NCBI GenBank assembly: GCA_017562135.1
Contig: QEYB01000895.1
Coordinates: 806,001-870,000, forward strand
Direction of reading: 5' to 3'
Length of the DNA stretch: 64,000 nucleotides
Origin: Dipylidium caninum
Lineage: Eukaryota; Platyhelminthes; Cestoda; Cyclophyllidea; Dipylidiidae
The notes below the pieces were generated by a model, which worked only from the letters and a program-made list of their open reading frames with translations, did not search any database and had not been told where the DNA came from. Made by a program: the position numbers and the translations under genes. Numbering within the stretch: position 1 is the stretch's first letter; each line of letters opens with the position of its first letter. Shown in pieces: positions 14,436 to 24,600 of the stretch.

Positions 14436-14485
14436 ACATGCACACGCGCGCACACAAACGCAAACACACGCTCGCATACTCACAC
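14436..14485. repeat. Imperfect CA/CG-rich simple repeat
   Basis: Interrupted (CA)n with CG and AAAC variants, about 50 bases. It is a degenerate dinucleotide microsatellite between the GC-rich region and the kelch gene. Confidence 0.6.
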
Positions 14486-15003
14486 GGGAATTGTGGTTTG
14501 AAGTCATGTTGCACTCCAAATGCAAGACTGACACAAAAGAAGTCAGAAGTTTGGATAAAAGTGAAACGGAAAATCCTTCTGTTTTGACAGTAAAGTAGGT
14601 CACCTCCATCGACGCCGATTGTAATGCTTGCACCATAGCCGTGAAGTCAACGGTGCTTCATGAGACGAAGGAAGAAACGGAGTACATTATCCCCGCACCA
14701 GAATAATATCTTCCAGAAAATAACGAATTAGGCATTTAAATTAAATCAGTCATTGTACCCAACATAGCTGACTAAAGTAAAGGTCTGACAGAAGATTGAA
14801 AAGGTCGGAGTACAAAATGGTGAATAAATTATGGTCAAGAAAATCGGTGCAGCATTGCTCTCGCACCCTCCTCCTACTGCATCTACGCTTGCTGCTGTGC
14901 TTGGAAGACTTCAAAGCAGACGGTAATCACATCCAGAGGCATAAGTTGTTTCAGCGTTCTACGTAGATTAAGAATAAGGCAGCCAGTTGTAGTTCGACTC
15001 TTC

Positions 15004-16848
15004 TTATAAAAAGTCCTTTATTACATCAAGGCCTTTTATCCCGCAGCAACAGTTGGCGCTGGCTGGTAAGTGAAGCTCCTTCACTTGTTCCCAGGCATTA
15101 TGCATTCCGGGAATCCACTTTTCGACGAGAGCGATCGTCGAGTTCGTCTCGTCGCTCCATCCCCCCATCACGTATATGCTATCATCCATGGCCACGATGC
15201 AGAAGTTGCTCCGCTGTCGAATCATTGCGGGCATTGTTTGCCATTGGTTGGTTTCAGGATCGTATCGTTCAACTGTCCTCAACCGTTGCAGACCATCATT
15301 TCCACCAATGGCATAGAGACAATTGTTGAATCCAGTCACGCTGACACCGCTTCTAATGTTCTGCATTGGAGCCAGAAGTGTCCATTGGTCTATTTTGGGA
15401 TCGTAGCACTCAACAGAATCGTAAAAATGGTGTCCGTCGAATCCACCACATACGTAGATCTTTCCGTTCAACGAGTCGGCCCCAGCGTCACTCCGCACTT
15501 GTCGCATCTGGGATACGAAAGACCAGTTGTTTTGCTCTGGATCGTAGCGCTCCACGGTGTTCAACCGATGTCGGCCGTTATGACCGCCCAATGCGTATAT
15601 GGCGTTATCGAGGAGACAGGCACATATGTAGTTACGCTTCTCGTGCATCGGCGAAAGGTATTTCCACGTTCCTGTGGCTAATTCAAGCACCTTAAGCATC
15701 TGGGTGGGTCCACTAGCAATATACCCGCCGATTATGTAAATCTTATTCTGATAGAGGACACAACCCGAATAGGCGTGGCCCTCGTCCAAAGCTACTCCAT
15801 CATTATTAATTCGGCGCCAAGTGTCACTTCGAGAATTGTAAATTTGAATGGCTCGAGATGGACCGAAGTTTGGATCGTCTTGATTACCCTCCCAACCTCC
15901 GACCACGAATATTGCTGCATGCGGAAGACGTGGACGCCTCAGATAGGTCTGTATTTCCGTATCGTCTCCCGACTGGTGGGCTGTTGGACCGGAACCAATG
16001 GCACTAGACTCGACGACGGACTGAGCGATTGCTAGGATCCTAGAGCAGTGTTCCTCATTCCCAGAAATAAAAGTACTCGATTTAAGTTGACAGAACTCAT
16101 CCGGGCTCAGACGACCTAACCTCAGACAGCCAAGAAATTCACCGATGTAACAGCACCGTTTGGGTTGATCGGCTGCCACCCACCTCTCTAGTTGGCCAAG
16201 CAATTCTAGTTCCTTAGAGGTGTTTAGGGCGTCATCGCGCAAGAGAGGTTTCAGTTTCTCAAATGGTTGCAAAAGAAAGTCATCACATGCGCAGGCTTCA
16301 AGGAAGTGATTAAGTAAAAAATTCCGGCAGTAATTTGCAACACCAGGCGCAATTTCGGAAATCGGTTCCAAAGCACCCCAATAAGCCCAAACGTTCCTCG
16401 TTGACAACTTTTGTTTGAGGGCTTGAATGAAGTATTCAACAAAGTCTGGTACCTCGAAATGGGTTCCAGCTTTTAAAACGGAGACTAATTTTTGGCTGTC
16501 CATAGCACTTGTCAAATCTCTCCTTGCTTCGTCTGAACAGTGGGTAAAGGAAAGCATCATTTCGAAACCAGTTAAATCCTCGTAGTTGACATGAAGTGGC
16601 TCAATTTGAAGATCGCAGAGACTACGAGCACGTGCTCGTCGGGAATGATTTTGCTTTTCATCCTCCTCCCGAACTCGTGACTTTTCGAGCTCACCCCTTC
16701 TTAGCTCAATTAACTGCCGTTTAAAGTAGTCACTGGCTTTGGCTAGTTTGAATCCACTCACACGGTGTTCATGATTGCCATTAATAATTACAATGCGGTC
16801 AAGCACATATTCGGGTAAGGTGTACACGAAGTTGCAACCGTTGCTCAT
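15004..16848 (-). CDS. KLHL10: Kelch-like protein 10-type BTB-BACK-Kelch protein, intronless
   Basis: This is a probable substrate adaptor of a Cullin-3 ubiquitin ligase: the BTB domain binds CUL3 and the Kelch propeller binds the substrate. The open frame is uninterrupted and intronless; the first in-frame ATG (16,848) gives 614 residues, because the 27 upstream codons lack an ATG. Residues about 10-130 are a divergent BTB carrying an Arg/Glu-rich insert, followed by a BACK region. Six Kelch repeats with the GG...Y...W pattern fill the C-terminal half. The junction RPRLPHAAIFVVGGW closely matches KLHL10, and the end (ASANCCCGIKGL) resembles the KLHL10 C-terminus. In mammals KLHL10 acts in spermatids; that role is inferred here. 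An AATAAA overlaps the last codons. The nearest upstream gene on the same strand is nibrin. Confidence 0.88.
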   Translation of the reverse strand: MSNGCNFVYTLPEYVLDRIVIINGNHEHRVSGFKLAKASDYFKRQLIELRRGELEKSRVREEDEKQNHSRRARARSLCDLQIEPLHVNYEDLTGFEMMLSFTHCSDEARRDLTSAMDSQKLVSVLKAGTHFEVPDFVEYFIQALKQKLSTRNVWAYWGALEPISEIAPGVANYCRNFLLNHFLEACACDDFLLQPFEKLKPLLRDDALNTSKELELLGQLERWVAADQPKRCCYIGEFLGCLRLGRLSPDEFCQLKSSTFISGNEEHCSRILAIAQSVVESSAIGSGPTAHQSGDDTEIQTYLRRPRLPHAAIFVVGGWEGNQDDPNFGPSRAIQIYNSRSDTWRRINNDGVALDEGHAYSGCVLYQNKIYIIGGYIASGPTQMLKVLELATGTWKYLSPMHEKRNYICACLLDNAIYALGGHNGRHRLNTVERYDPEQNNWSFVSQMRQVRSDAGADSLNGKIYVCGGFDGHHFYDSVECYDPKIDQWTLLAPMQNIRSGVSVTGFNNCLYAIGGNDGLQRLRTVERYDPETNQWQTMPAMIRQRSNFCIVAMDDSIYVMGGWSDETNSTIALVEKWIPGMHNAWEQVKELHLPASANCCCGIKGLDVIKDFL

Positions 16849-19800
16849 CTCCCAGTGGAGGGCTGGCGTGGCCACAGGAGGTTCAAAGCGGCATGGTAAA
16901 ATCAATAGGACCGGGGAGACGTGTGACACGACGGGTGCAGTTGACAGACTTGTAATTCAACACGAAGTTGGACCCGAGCTACACCATATAGCACAAATCA
17001 ATTCGTTGTTTCGGGAGCGAATTGAGAATTGCCATTTTATGCAAAAAAGCGTTAATCACAGTCCGGGCTGAGAGTACGGAGGGAAAAGGCAATGAACACA
17101 CAACTTTAGTGACTCATTCAACCGAGATGTATCCATGTCGCTATAAAATTTTCCCATTTTTTAGTGACACTACGACTCGTGCGATGTTCTGCCAAAGCAT
17201 TTGTTTTGAAGAAATAAAAAAACCACTTCGCCCACAGTCTACATTACCCCGAGCCTTCGGACGTGCCCTCGAGAGAGGCAGGCGACTGACAACCTTCTCA
17301 CACTCCCTAACTCTCGAACATCGTCTAGATCGATGGGTGGAAGGTAATAGTTAACGCTAAGTTAAGGCAAGACAGCCCAGTTGACCGGCCCCCTTTCGAT
17401 GTGTCACACGACGAAAACGTGTGGAGGGAAAAAGGTATGGTAGTGGGGTTAATGGTAAAATACAGAAATCGAACTCCTCAATGTCTATTACGTCGCCTCT
17501 GACTGTTCTGAAACGGATAATTTACTAATCGACTTCAGCTCATACCCCAAAACGTGGCAGAAAGCATAATCACTAAAATACGCAAGAAAATTGACAACAA
17601 AAACTCATAAATTACCTCGAAAATTGGGAGCAACAAGTACAAAGTCCGTAGGAATATTTTTAAGAAAGTATGAACTGCACTGGTCGATTATCTGCGACGA
17701 ACTTTGGGGAGGGCGGTGAGTTGGCTAAAAGGGAAATGACATGTACAACGACTAACTACCTCTCAACCTTATTGATGGTAGGTAAAGTGGACTCGGGTAA
17801 TAAACGCTGGCCCCGATTAGCTTTCCCCTAGAAAAGCCAAAAGTCGAACGCTTTCCATGGTCAGCGGACTGCACTAGGTATACACAACCCCTCCTACGCG
17901 TGCATCCCGTGGTGGTGACCAGCCTGCCGAAGGAACAGAAAAACGCCTGGACATAGACGAGTAGTCAGGGGTGTGTATAAGCGGTCATTGGGGCACAACA
18001 TCCGAGAGTTAACATTGTCCTTCAAAAAGGAACTCAATACTCGTGATGGGCAAGGGACTAAAGTAAACAAAGAATAAGGCTAGAGGGATGTTCGTGAGTA
18101 CTACCATGTGTGAATCAAAAAGAATGAGCTGTGGCGTTTTCTCAATGCATGAGAACTTTGACATATGTATTAGATAAAATAAAAGCTCATATATCAACGC
18201 GTAAGTTCAACAACCATCTCAACCGACGAAGATTCGGCCCATATTTGAAGATGTGAGCTATTTTCGAAAGTCAGGGTGTGTAATTACTTCTATGCCGATG
18301 AGCATACGGTTGGAAGGATGTGACTGTGGGCGTATGAAATGTCTATTTCAGACAGATAAAAGTTGTTAGGTGTCGCGTGACGGGCTATTACTAGCCACCA
18401 TTGCTACACGTCGTTTGAGAACATACGCAAAAAGACCACTAGCCGTAAACCTACCGATTTTAATTTGGTAAATTTACAGAATGCCAATTCAAATAGTCAA
18501 GGTCAAGTATTTGACATTTATGGATGCAAACAACTAAACCAACGTACCAAGTACAATAAAATTGGGGAGTAGCGCCAATAGTTCAGTACTATCAAAATGG
18601 CTTTGAGAAGGAGGAAGTTTGACCAGAAATAGCAACAAACCAATTTATAAAAATGCGCATTTCTACTAGTGTGTGCGATTGTCCTGATCGCTGAGTTAAG
18701 CGAAGTTTGAGGGCAAAGTAGTGTTGTCGAATAGAAGCGAGCCCGTATTTCCTAGACACTCAAGAAGACATGAACGAAGGTGCAACACAATGCACACAAT
18801 CGTTAATAAAAATGGGTCCACACAATCACGATTACCACAGTTAACAGGTAAAAAATATGAGGAATTCCAAGCAGAGTACTTTATAAACTTAGTCCTCGTT
18901 GATTTACCTCATTGCAAATTATTCATATTAATGACAACACTTCCTTCGATTTGAGTATGTAACACGATCCAGGTAGCGTCAGTGTCTTTCAAACCCTTTC
19001 ATTGCACCGTCAACATAATTTGTCATGGCATAATGGCTGAATTAATATAACGCAGCCGGAAATAGGTTTTATGGTTTAGGTTATGAAAGGAATGAAGAGC
19101 TCCGTGAGGTGAAATGGGAAGGGAGGGGGAGAGAGTAAAAATTTCTGATAATTCTCCTCTGCTAAGAAAATGATAACTAAGACCAGAGGAAACAAGAGTA
19201 TGAGAATTAGTGTAAATTAGAAAGACAGTGCCGTGTAATCTTCTCTTATTATTTATCACATAAATCACAAGAGCTCATTAGAGCACATGGAACGCGCACG
19301 TGCCTTGTACACAGCGCCTTCCATTCCTTGTGAGACTTTTTGTGGAGGTCAAAAAGTAGTCTTCCTCTGCGGCATCGAAAGGAAGCCTTCCTTTTGCATG
19401 AGACAGCAAATGGAGAGGAAGATATCGGGATGGAAGTGTGAAAATAACGTGGTTCAGGGGAAAGGCGCATGGGACTGTTACTAAGCGGTTATACAAAATC
19501 GCGTGCTCCAACTCACTCGAAGAGCTCGTCTATGAGAATGCTGTCCTTGTCCCTCGATTGAACGTCAGGAACGTCAGGACGAGAAGTGGGAGCTTTAGCG
19601 TACACTTTCGATTCCGGTACAAATGGTTCCAGAAGTATTTTATTCGGTGGGTTCGGTGCAATTTTCTCCTTCCCGTTCATTACGTCGCCGTAGCAGGTTG
19701 GCCAGACCTGCAGTAGAAATTATCCTAATTGATGAGAATACAAACAATAAGACCATTAGCGCCCCGAAGAATAGACAAAGAAGACACATCACGCAAAATC

Positions 19801-21654
19801 CCATGTTAATTCCTACATATTCTCTCAAAACATGGGGACGCCAGACTAACGGGAGAGGAGTCTCGCTGCAAGTATGAAGCGGAGCTTCCATCCCAACACA
19901 TGTTCGAACTATCTTACCGTAGGAAACGCCACGTCACCGCATTGAACAGCGATACCCGGAATATCAGATCAGGTGTCAGGTTTTAGATTGTCGAAGATGC
20001 CTTTAGAAGGTCATGCAACAGAACTACTTGCTCGGAAAAATTAAAGCCATCGTTTTAAAGGCCCATCTTTTCAAGTAAACAAAAGCAAAAAAAGATAACG
20101 CCCAATGACTCTTAAAAATGTATTTCATCCATAACACGATAGTGTGATGCAGCATAGAAAGTTGAGATTTCGCTTGCAAATCATTCAGTTGCTTTGATGA
20201 GTAACGAAAGTATCGCGAGTGAGCAGTTTATGCAACCACAAGCATTAGTTCATCCAATTAAAAACCCAAAAACACGAGTGGTGAAACCCAGCAACCCACC
20301 GTTTTTAACCCACTTTTGGGCCTAACTTTAGGGAGAGAAGTAAACTTCATCTTTCGTGTTAATAAATCCAAGAATAGCGAAGCAAAATATGAGGACAGGT
20401 GGAGCAAAATGAACTATAAACCAAAAACCATTTTTCACTGTACTGTTAAGGAAGACCTTATAGCCAAAAAGGAGGCAGAGAGACCAGCGGTGAGTTAAGT
20501 CACAGATTACAATCTCCACGAAGAGCCCATAGGATGAACAGTATTAGAGTGGTTTTCACACCTGGATGACAACCGAGTGACTGAGTTTCAATCCTTGCCC
20601 AATTTTGAGTGAAAACACAGAAAATGGAGGACTACGAACAGAAAGACTGTAAACAAAATACGGACAATCTGTTGCGATTAAAAAAGGCGTTTGAGGCGTA
20701 AGATGAAATCGGTATCGTGTTTTGTGAAAGAGAACTTTGAAAAGCAAAAAGGAAATGACACGAATAAAAAACTATTTTGGGGGATTGTTCAACCGATAAT
20801 AACAAATATCGGACTTTAAGAGCCTCGGCAGGCGGACAGGGCATAACTTCTGAGTCGCCTTTGTCTTAAAACAGTGAATCCTCCAAATAATTAGTTCTTC
20901 TATTAAATTGACATCGAAACTTTCCCTTAACCAATACAAAATTACATTTTAGTATGAAGAATCCAAAGCAAAAGACCTCGCCCCACCACCCTTGAACCCT
21001 GCTCTCTGCCCTCATTCATTTCCATGCTACCGTTACCGATTAGTTCATCTAAACGGCCTTCGTTGCTTTGCGGCAAGGTCTAGGTCAAATTTAAGGAGGT
21101 GCATAATTTACCAGAAAGCGTCTTTACCACATTAGCTTATTGACTGTATCCGCAAGCAATGTTCTCTAGCCTAACCGGACTAATGCCTCTACCACCACCG
21201 ACTAGCGGAAATTATCGTCACTTCAACAAGAGAGTGTGATCTCAAAATTTAAAAAAAAATTTAGCAAGTGGAAGCATCAGCATACTTAGAAAATGGCCAG
21301 AATTTGAGGAAGTTTGGGGCCAGTAGACAATTAACAATACCAGTACTTACTAGATTAAGTGTGCAGCGAGTGAACTCACAACGTTGTTTGAACCCATTTG
21401 GAGAAAGGAAGATAGGAAGTAGTAAGGCAAAACTGTCAGAAGAAATTGATTATGGGATTTTAAAGTGGCCTTAAATCGAAACTCAAAATGACACGACCTC
21501 ACTCGTGTCACTAATACAAAGCACGATATCACCAAAAAGAGAACTCAGTCCTTGACCACGACAAGGCCTCGATGAAGTAAACGCTTTGATTCGAAAGCTA
21601 CGACTGTGAAGTAGGAAGTGAGATCTCTTATATAACCAACCGACAAAAAGTTAC
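16849..21654. other. Mostly AT-rich gap; should contain the missing nibrin 3' exon(s)
   Basis: The last nibrin exon found ends at 21,655 with a proper donor, so at least one more exon should lie below it on the minus strand. I tested a pyrimidine-preceded segment near 21,430-21,350 that ends in a donor-like TA|GTAAGT, but its reading frame does not fit. A minus-strand frame at 19,891-19,640 contains a strongly hydrophobic 25-30 residue stretch that could be a membrane segment; nothing else supports it. The plus strand becomes A-rich from about 17.5 kb, consistent with transcription on the minus strand. No RNA gene was seen. Confidence 0.4.
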
Positions 21655-24600
21655 CTTGGAGAAACGTTTGAAGTCCGTGATAGGAGGGTCAACCCGGTCA
21701 TTGGACACTGTTTTTTCGTTAAATGTGTTATCTTCACTCACAGAGATACCCACTTTTACAGGGGCTTCGTCAACACCAGCGGGGATAAGCTGAAATGCAA
21801 AAAAATTGTCGGTAAGAAGCATCAAAAAGAAATTCCTCAGAGAGAGCAATGATGAGGTTGGAAACTATGAAACTGATGTTGGATATAGGTGGAAAATAAA
21901 AAGCGCATTTTTTAACATTATTTATCATACACAACCGGAAAACCCCCATTGGTATCTACGACTTTCTGCAACTCATATATATCTTCCTAAAAAATCTTTA
22001 TTTTTGGAATTAATAGACGATTCGAAGTCTTTCGCAAGAGCATTCTGATCATTGTACTTTGCCTCTTAAAAGTAACTCGTAATTGCGCAAAAGGTAATAA
22101 ACGGTCGGATAATATCGGGTAAATATTGAAGATATGGATATATTTCTAATCGTGGAGAAGCTAATTTTTCAACACCAATTGAAGTTTTATGCGTTATCAT
22201 GCAGTAATATTGCGCCCTGCCGATTGAGCAATGCTGGCTGACGTTTCTCATGCATGCCACCAATTTCACCGCAAGGGGACCCCACCGCTGTTATGGTTTC
22301 GCTTGGTTGTTATAGAAAGCATGGATCACTCCTTGGCCATTCCACCGCATGTCAACCATAACTACTGGCTAACACTAAACCACAAATCTCACTAAGGCTT
22401 TAAGCTATTTTCATATGTTGTGAAAAATAATGCTTTGGTGTGATTTACAGGGCTATTTAGATTTGTAGAAAATCGAAACGGTTCTTATTAATATTATAAA
22501 ATCCAAATGAAGTAATTTCCTTCGTTCTCATAGGAAATGTGAAATGAACGTTTAAGTTTTGTGGGAAGTTCAAGTAGTTGTTTACAGTGTGATTCTAGAG
22601 TTGATTTGCAAAATAGCACAATTAGGCGGCTCCGCCTGGGCTTTGGATAAAAAAAGTGATGAGGAATAAATTTCAATGATTACTCCATAGTTCTCGTAGA
22701 TCAATTTAGCAAATGTGCTGAAGGGTATTACTTGAAAATGCAACAATCAATGGTGTTACGCAACAAAAATTGGGTTTAATACTTTAATTTTTTTTGAGAC
22801 GTACGCTGAGGGAGGGATTTGGTGAACGAAATAGGCGGATCTGAGAAATAAGCAGCAGAATTAAACACCGGGAAAATTTGCGCATATTTCCTGCCCTATA
22901 GTTAAAAATGAAGCCACGAGTATGATAAGGGTAAGTGGATCAGAAAGAAATGACAGGCCCAGCCGCACCACTGTGATGGCCGGACATTACGCTTTTGACA
23001 ATCAACTCGGAAAGCACAGATATGTTGGGGATAGTGATGAATGTATTTTTAAATATGGCTGAATAAATGAAAACAACCGTGCGGAAGAAGAGGTAAGATT
23101 TTCAGAACCAAAGGCGAATTTAAAAAAAAATAAAAAGGAAAACAAAGGCGGCAAATCACAGTATGCGACATTATTTAAAAGGTTTGTCCAATAAAAAGAG
23201 AGGAACCGGAAGGCTCATACATGTGGTCAATACGGAGAATACTTACGTTCTTTTCATCTTCGCGTTCAATTGACGTCTACGAAAAAAAAACAATATTATT
23301 CATCCCAACTTCGTTGAGAAATAAGTTTGGTAAAATATATTAAGCAAACCATTTGACTCCTTTCTTCGTACTGGAACTCATCGACAGAAGATTTAGGAAA
23401 ATTAGTCGGCAAGTTCTCTTTGTTCGGTTCCGCAAATTTTTGAGGCTCTAACAAATTTCCGGAACCGTGAATACTCGATAAAGACATCGACGGCCGATTC
23501 GGGTCTGCTGGGGAAGTTAATAGCCGCATAAATAATCCACAATGGTTATTACTCCTGTAAAACTATCAGCTGATTTCCAATCAACAATTAATACCAACAT
23601 TCATTGAGAACTAGGGCCTAAGGTAAAATATGTGAATGGAACTCCAATCACAAAAGACGTTCCATTTCCGAGGGCAGACACAGCTTGCTTTGTGGCAGAA
23701 AAATGGAGTTTCCATTATAAAAGACTAACATTAAAACGACCGGGTGATAACTACTGCCCTAGGCATGCAATCACACGGGCTATATGGCTATGTGAAATCA
23801 AACATGCATTGCACGTAGTGTAAAAATTGACGGAATCAGAGGAAGTCCTGCTGACCAAAATATTTCATAAGAAAGGATTTTGAGATTGCTTTCGTTTTTG
23901 TGGTGATCCCCCACCAATTGGCGAGAACACAAAATAGGAGTAAACAGAAGCAGATGAAATTTTGCCCGTCTATGTTCTCCATCTTAATTTCACATTTTAA
24001 ATAATTTATTCAAACATCAGTAAAACAATATTCTAGTAAAGTCTTAACGGAAAGTCTACGGGCGGCACTCATTAAAACTATCCAATTAATGAAACATACT
24101 ATGTTGTTTGTAAGTTCTGCTCTCTGCCTTTAATTTTTGTTTCGATGTACAATGCTGCATTCTTGGCGTTGAAATGGTTCTCTCAACCGTGGAGGACGCA
24201 CTCTTCTTCCTCAAAACCGAAAGGGACTGCATCGAGTCGAAGGCCTTAAGTAGTGGATCATCTTCAGTTGACCCACCTTCAAAAACAGTAAATAAATTCT
24301 TTTGGGATATAATAAAACTTGTATACTAAGAGCAAGCCGGTTTTAATTTTAAACGAATGTCTTGTTGTTTCATAAGAAAGCAGCCGATGTACCGTTTGCC
24401 AATGATTTTTTACCTTTAATCCAAGACCAAATAAAATTTGCAAGATACTAATGGAGGCCCGATTTGATTAAAAAAATATTGTAGAAATAATTGTGCAGTA
24501 ATAGAAAGACCTAATGAGAATATCGACCAAGTCTACATTTCCGAAACAATTCGCAAACTTAAGGTTTTGTTGAAAATTTGTGACACTAGGTTATAATACG

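Larger units (their letters stand above)
1600..15003. other. Long GC-rich region without a recognisable conserved gene
   Basis: About 13 kb of roughly balanced base composition, with numerous open frames of 60-155 codons on both strands but no recognisable domain, no chain of phase-consistent exons and no reverse transcriptase, integrase or transposase motif. An open frame at 12,053-12,262 (+) begins with a signal-peptide-like stretch but has nothing else to support it. The region may hold lineage-specific genes, old repeats or the regulatory region of a neighbour. A G-rich tract, an inverted repeat and a CA-rich microsatellite are listed separately. Confidence 0.45.

Noticed and set aside
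19640..19891. Small membrane protein on the minus strand
   Set aside because: The hydrophobic stretch is suggestive, but no start context, splice sites or family resemblance support it.
21350..21440. Terminal exon of nibrin
   Set aside because: A donor-like end and a pyrimidine-preceded start exist, but the frame needed (phase 0) hits a stop and the sequence does not match the nibrin C-terminus convincingly.
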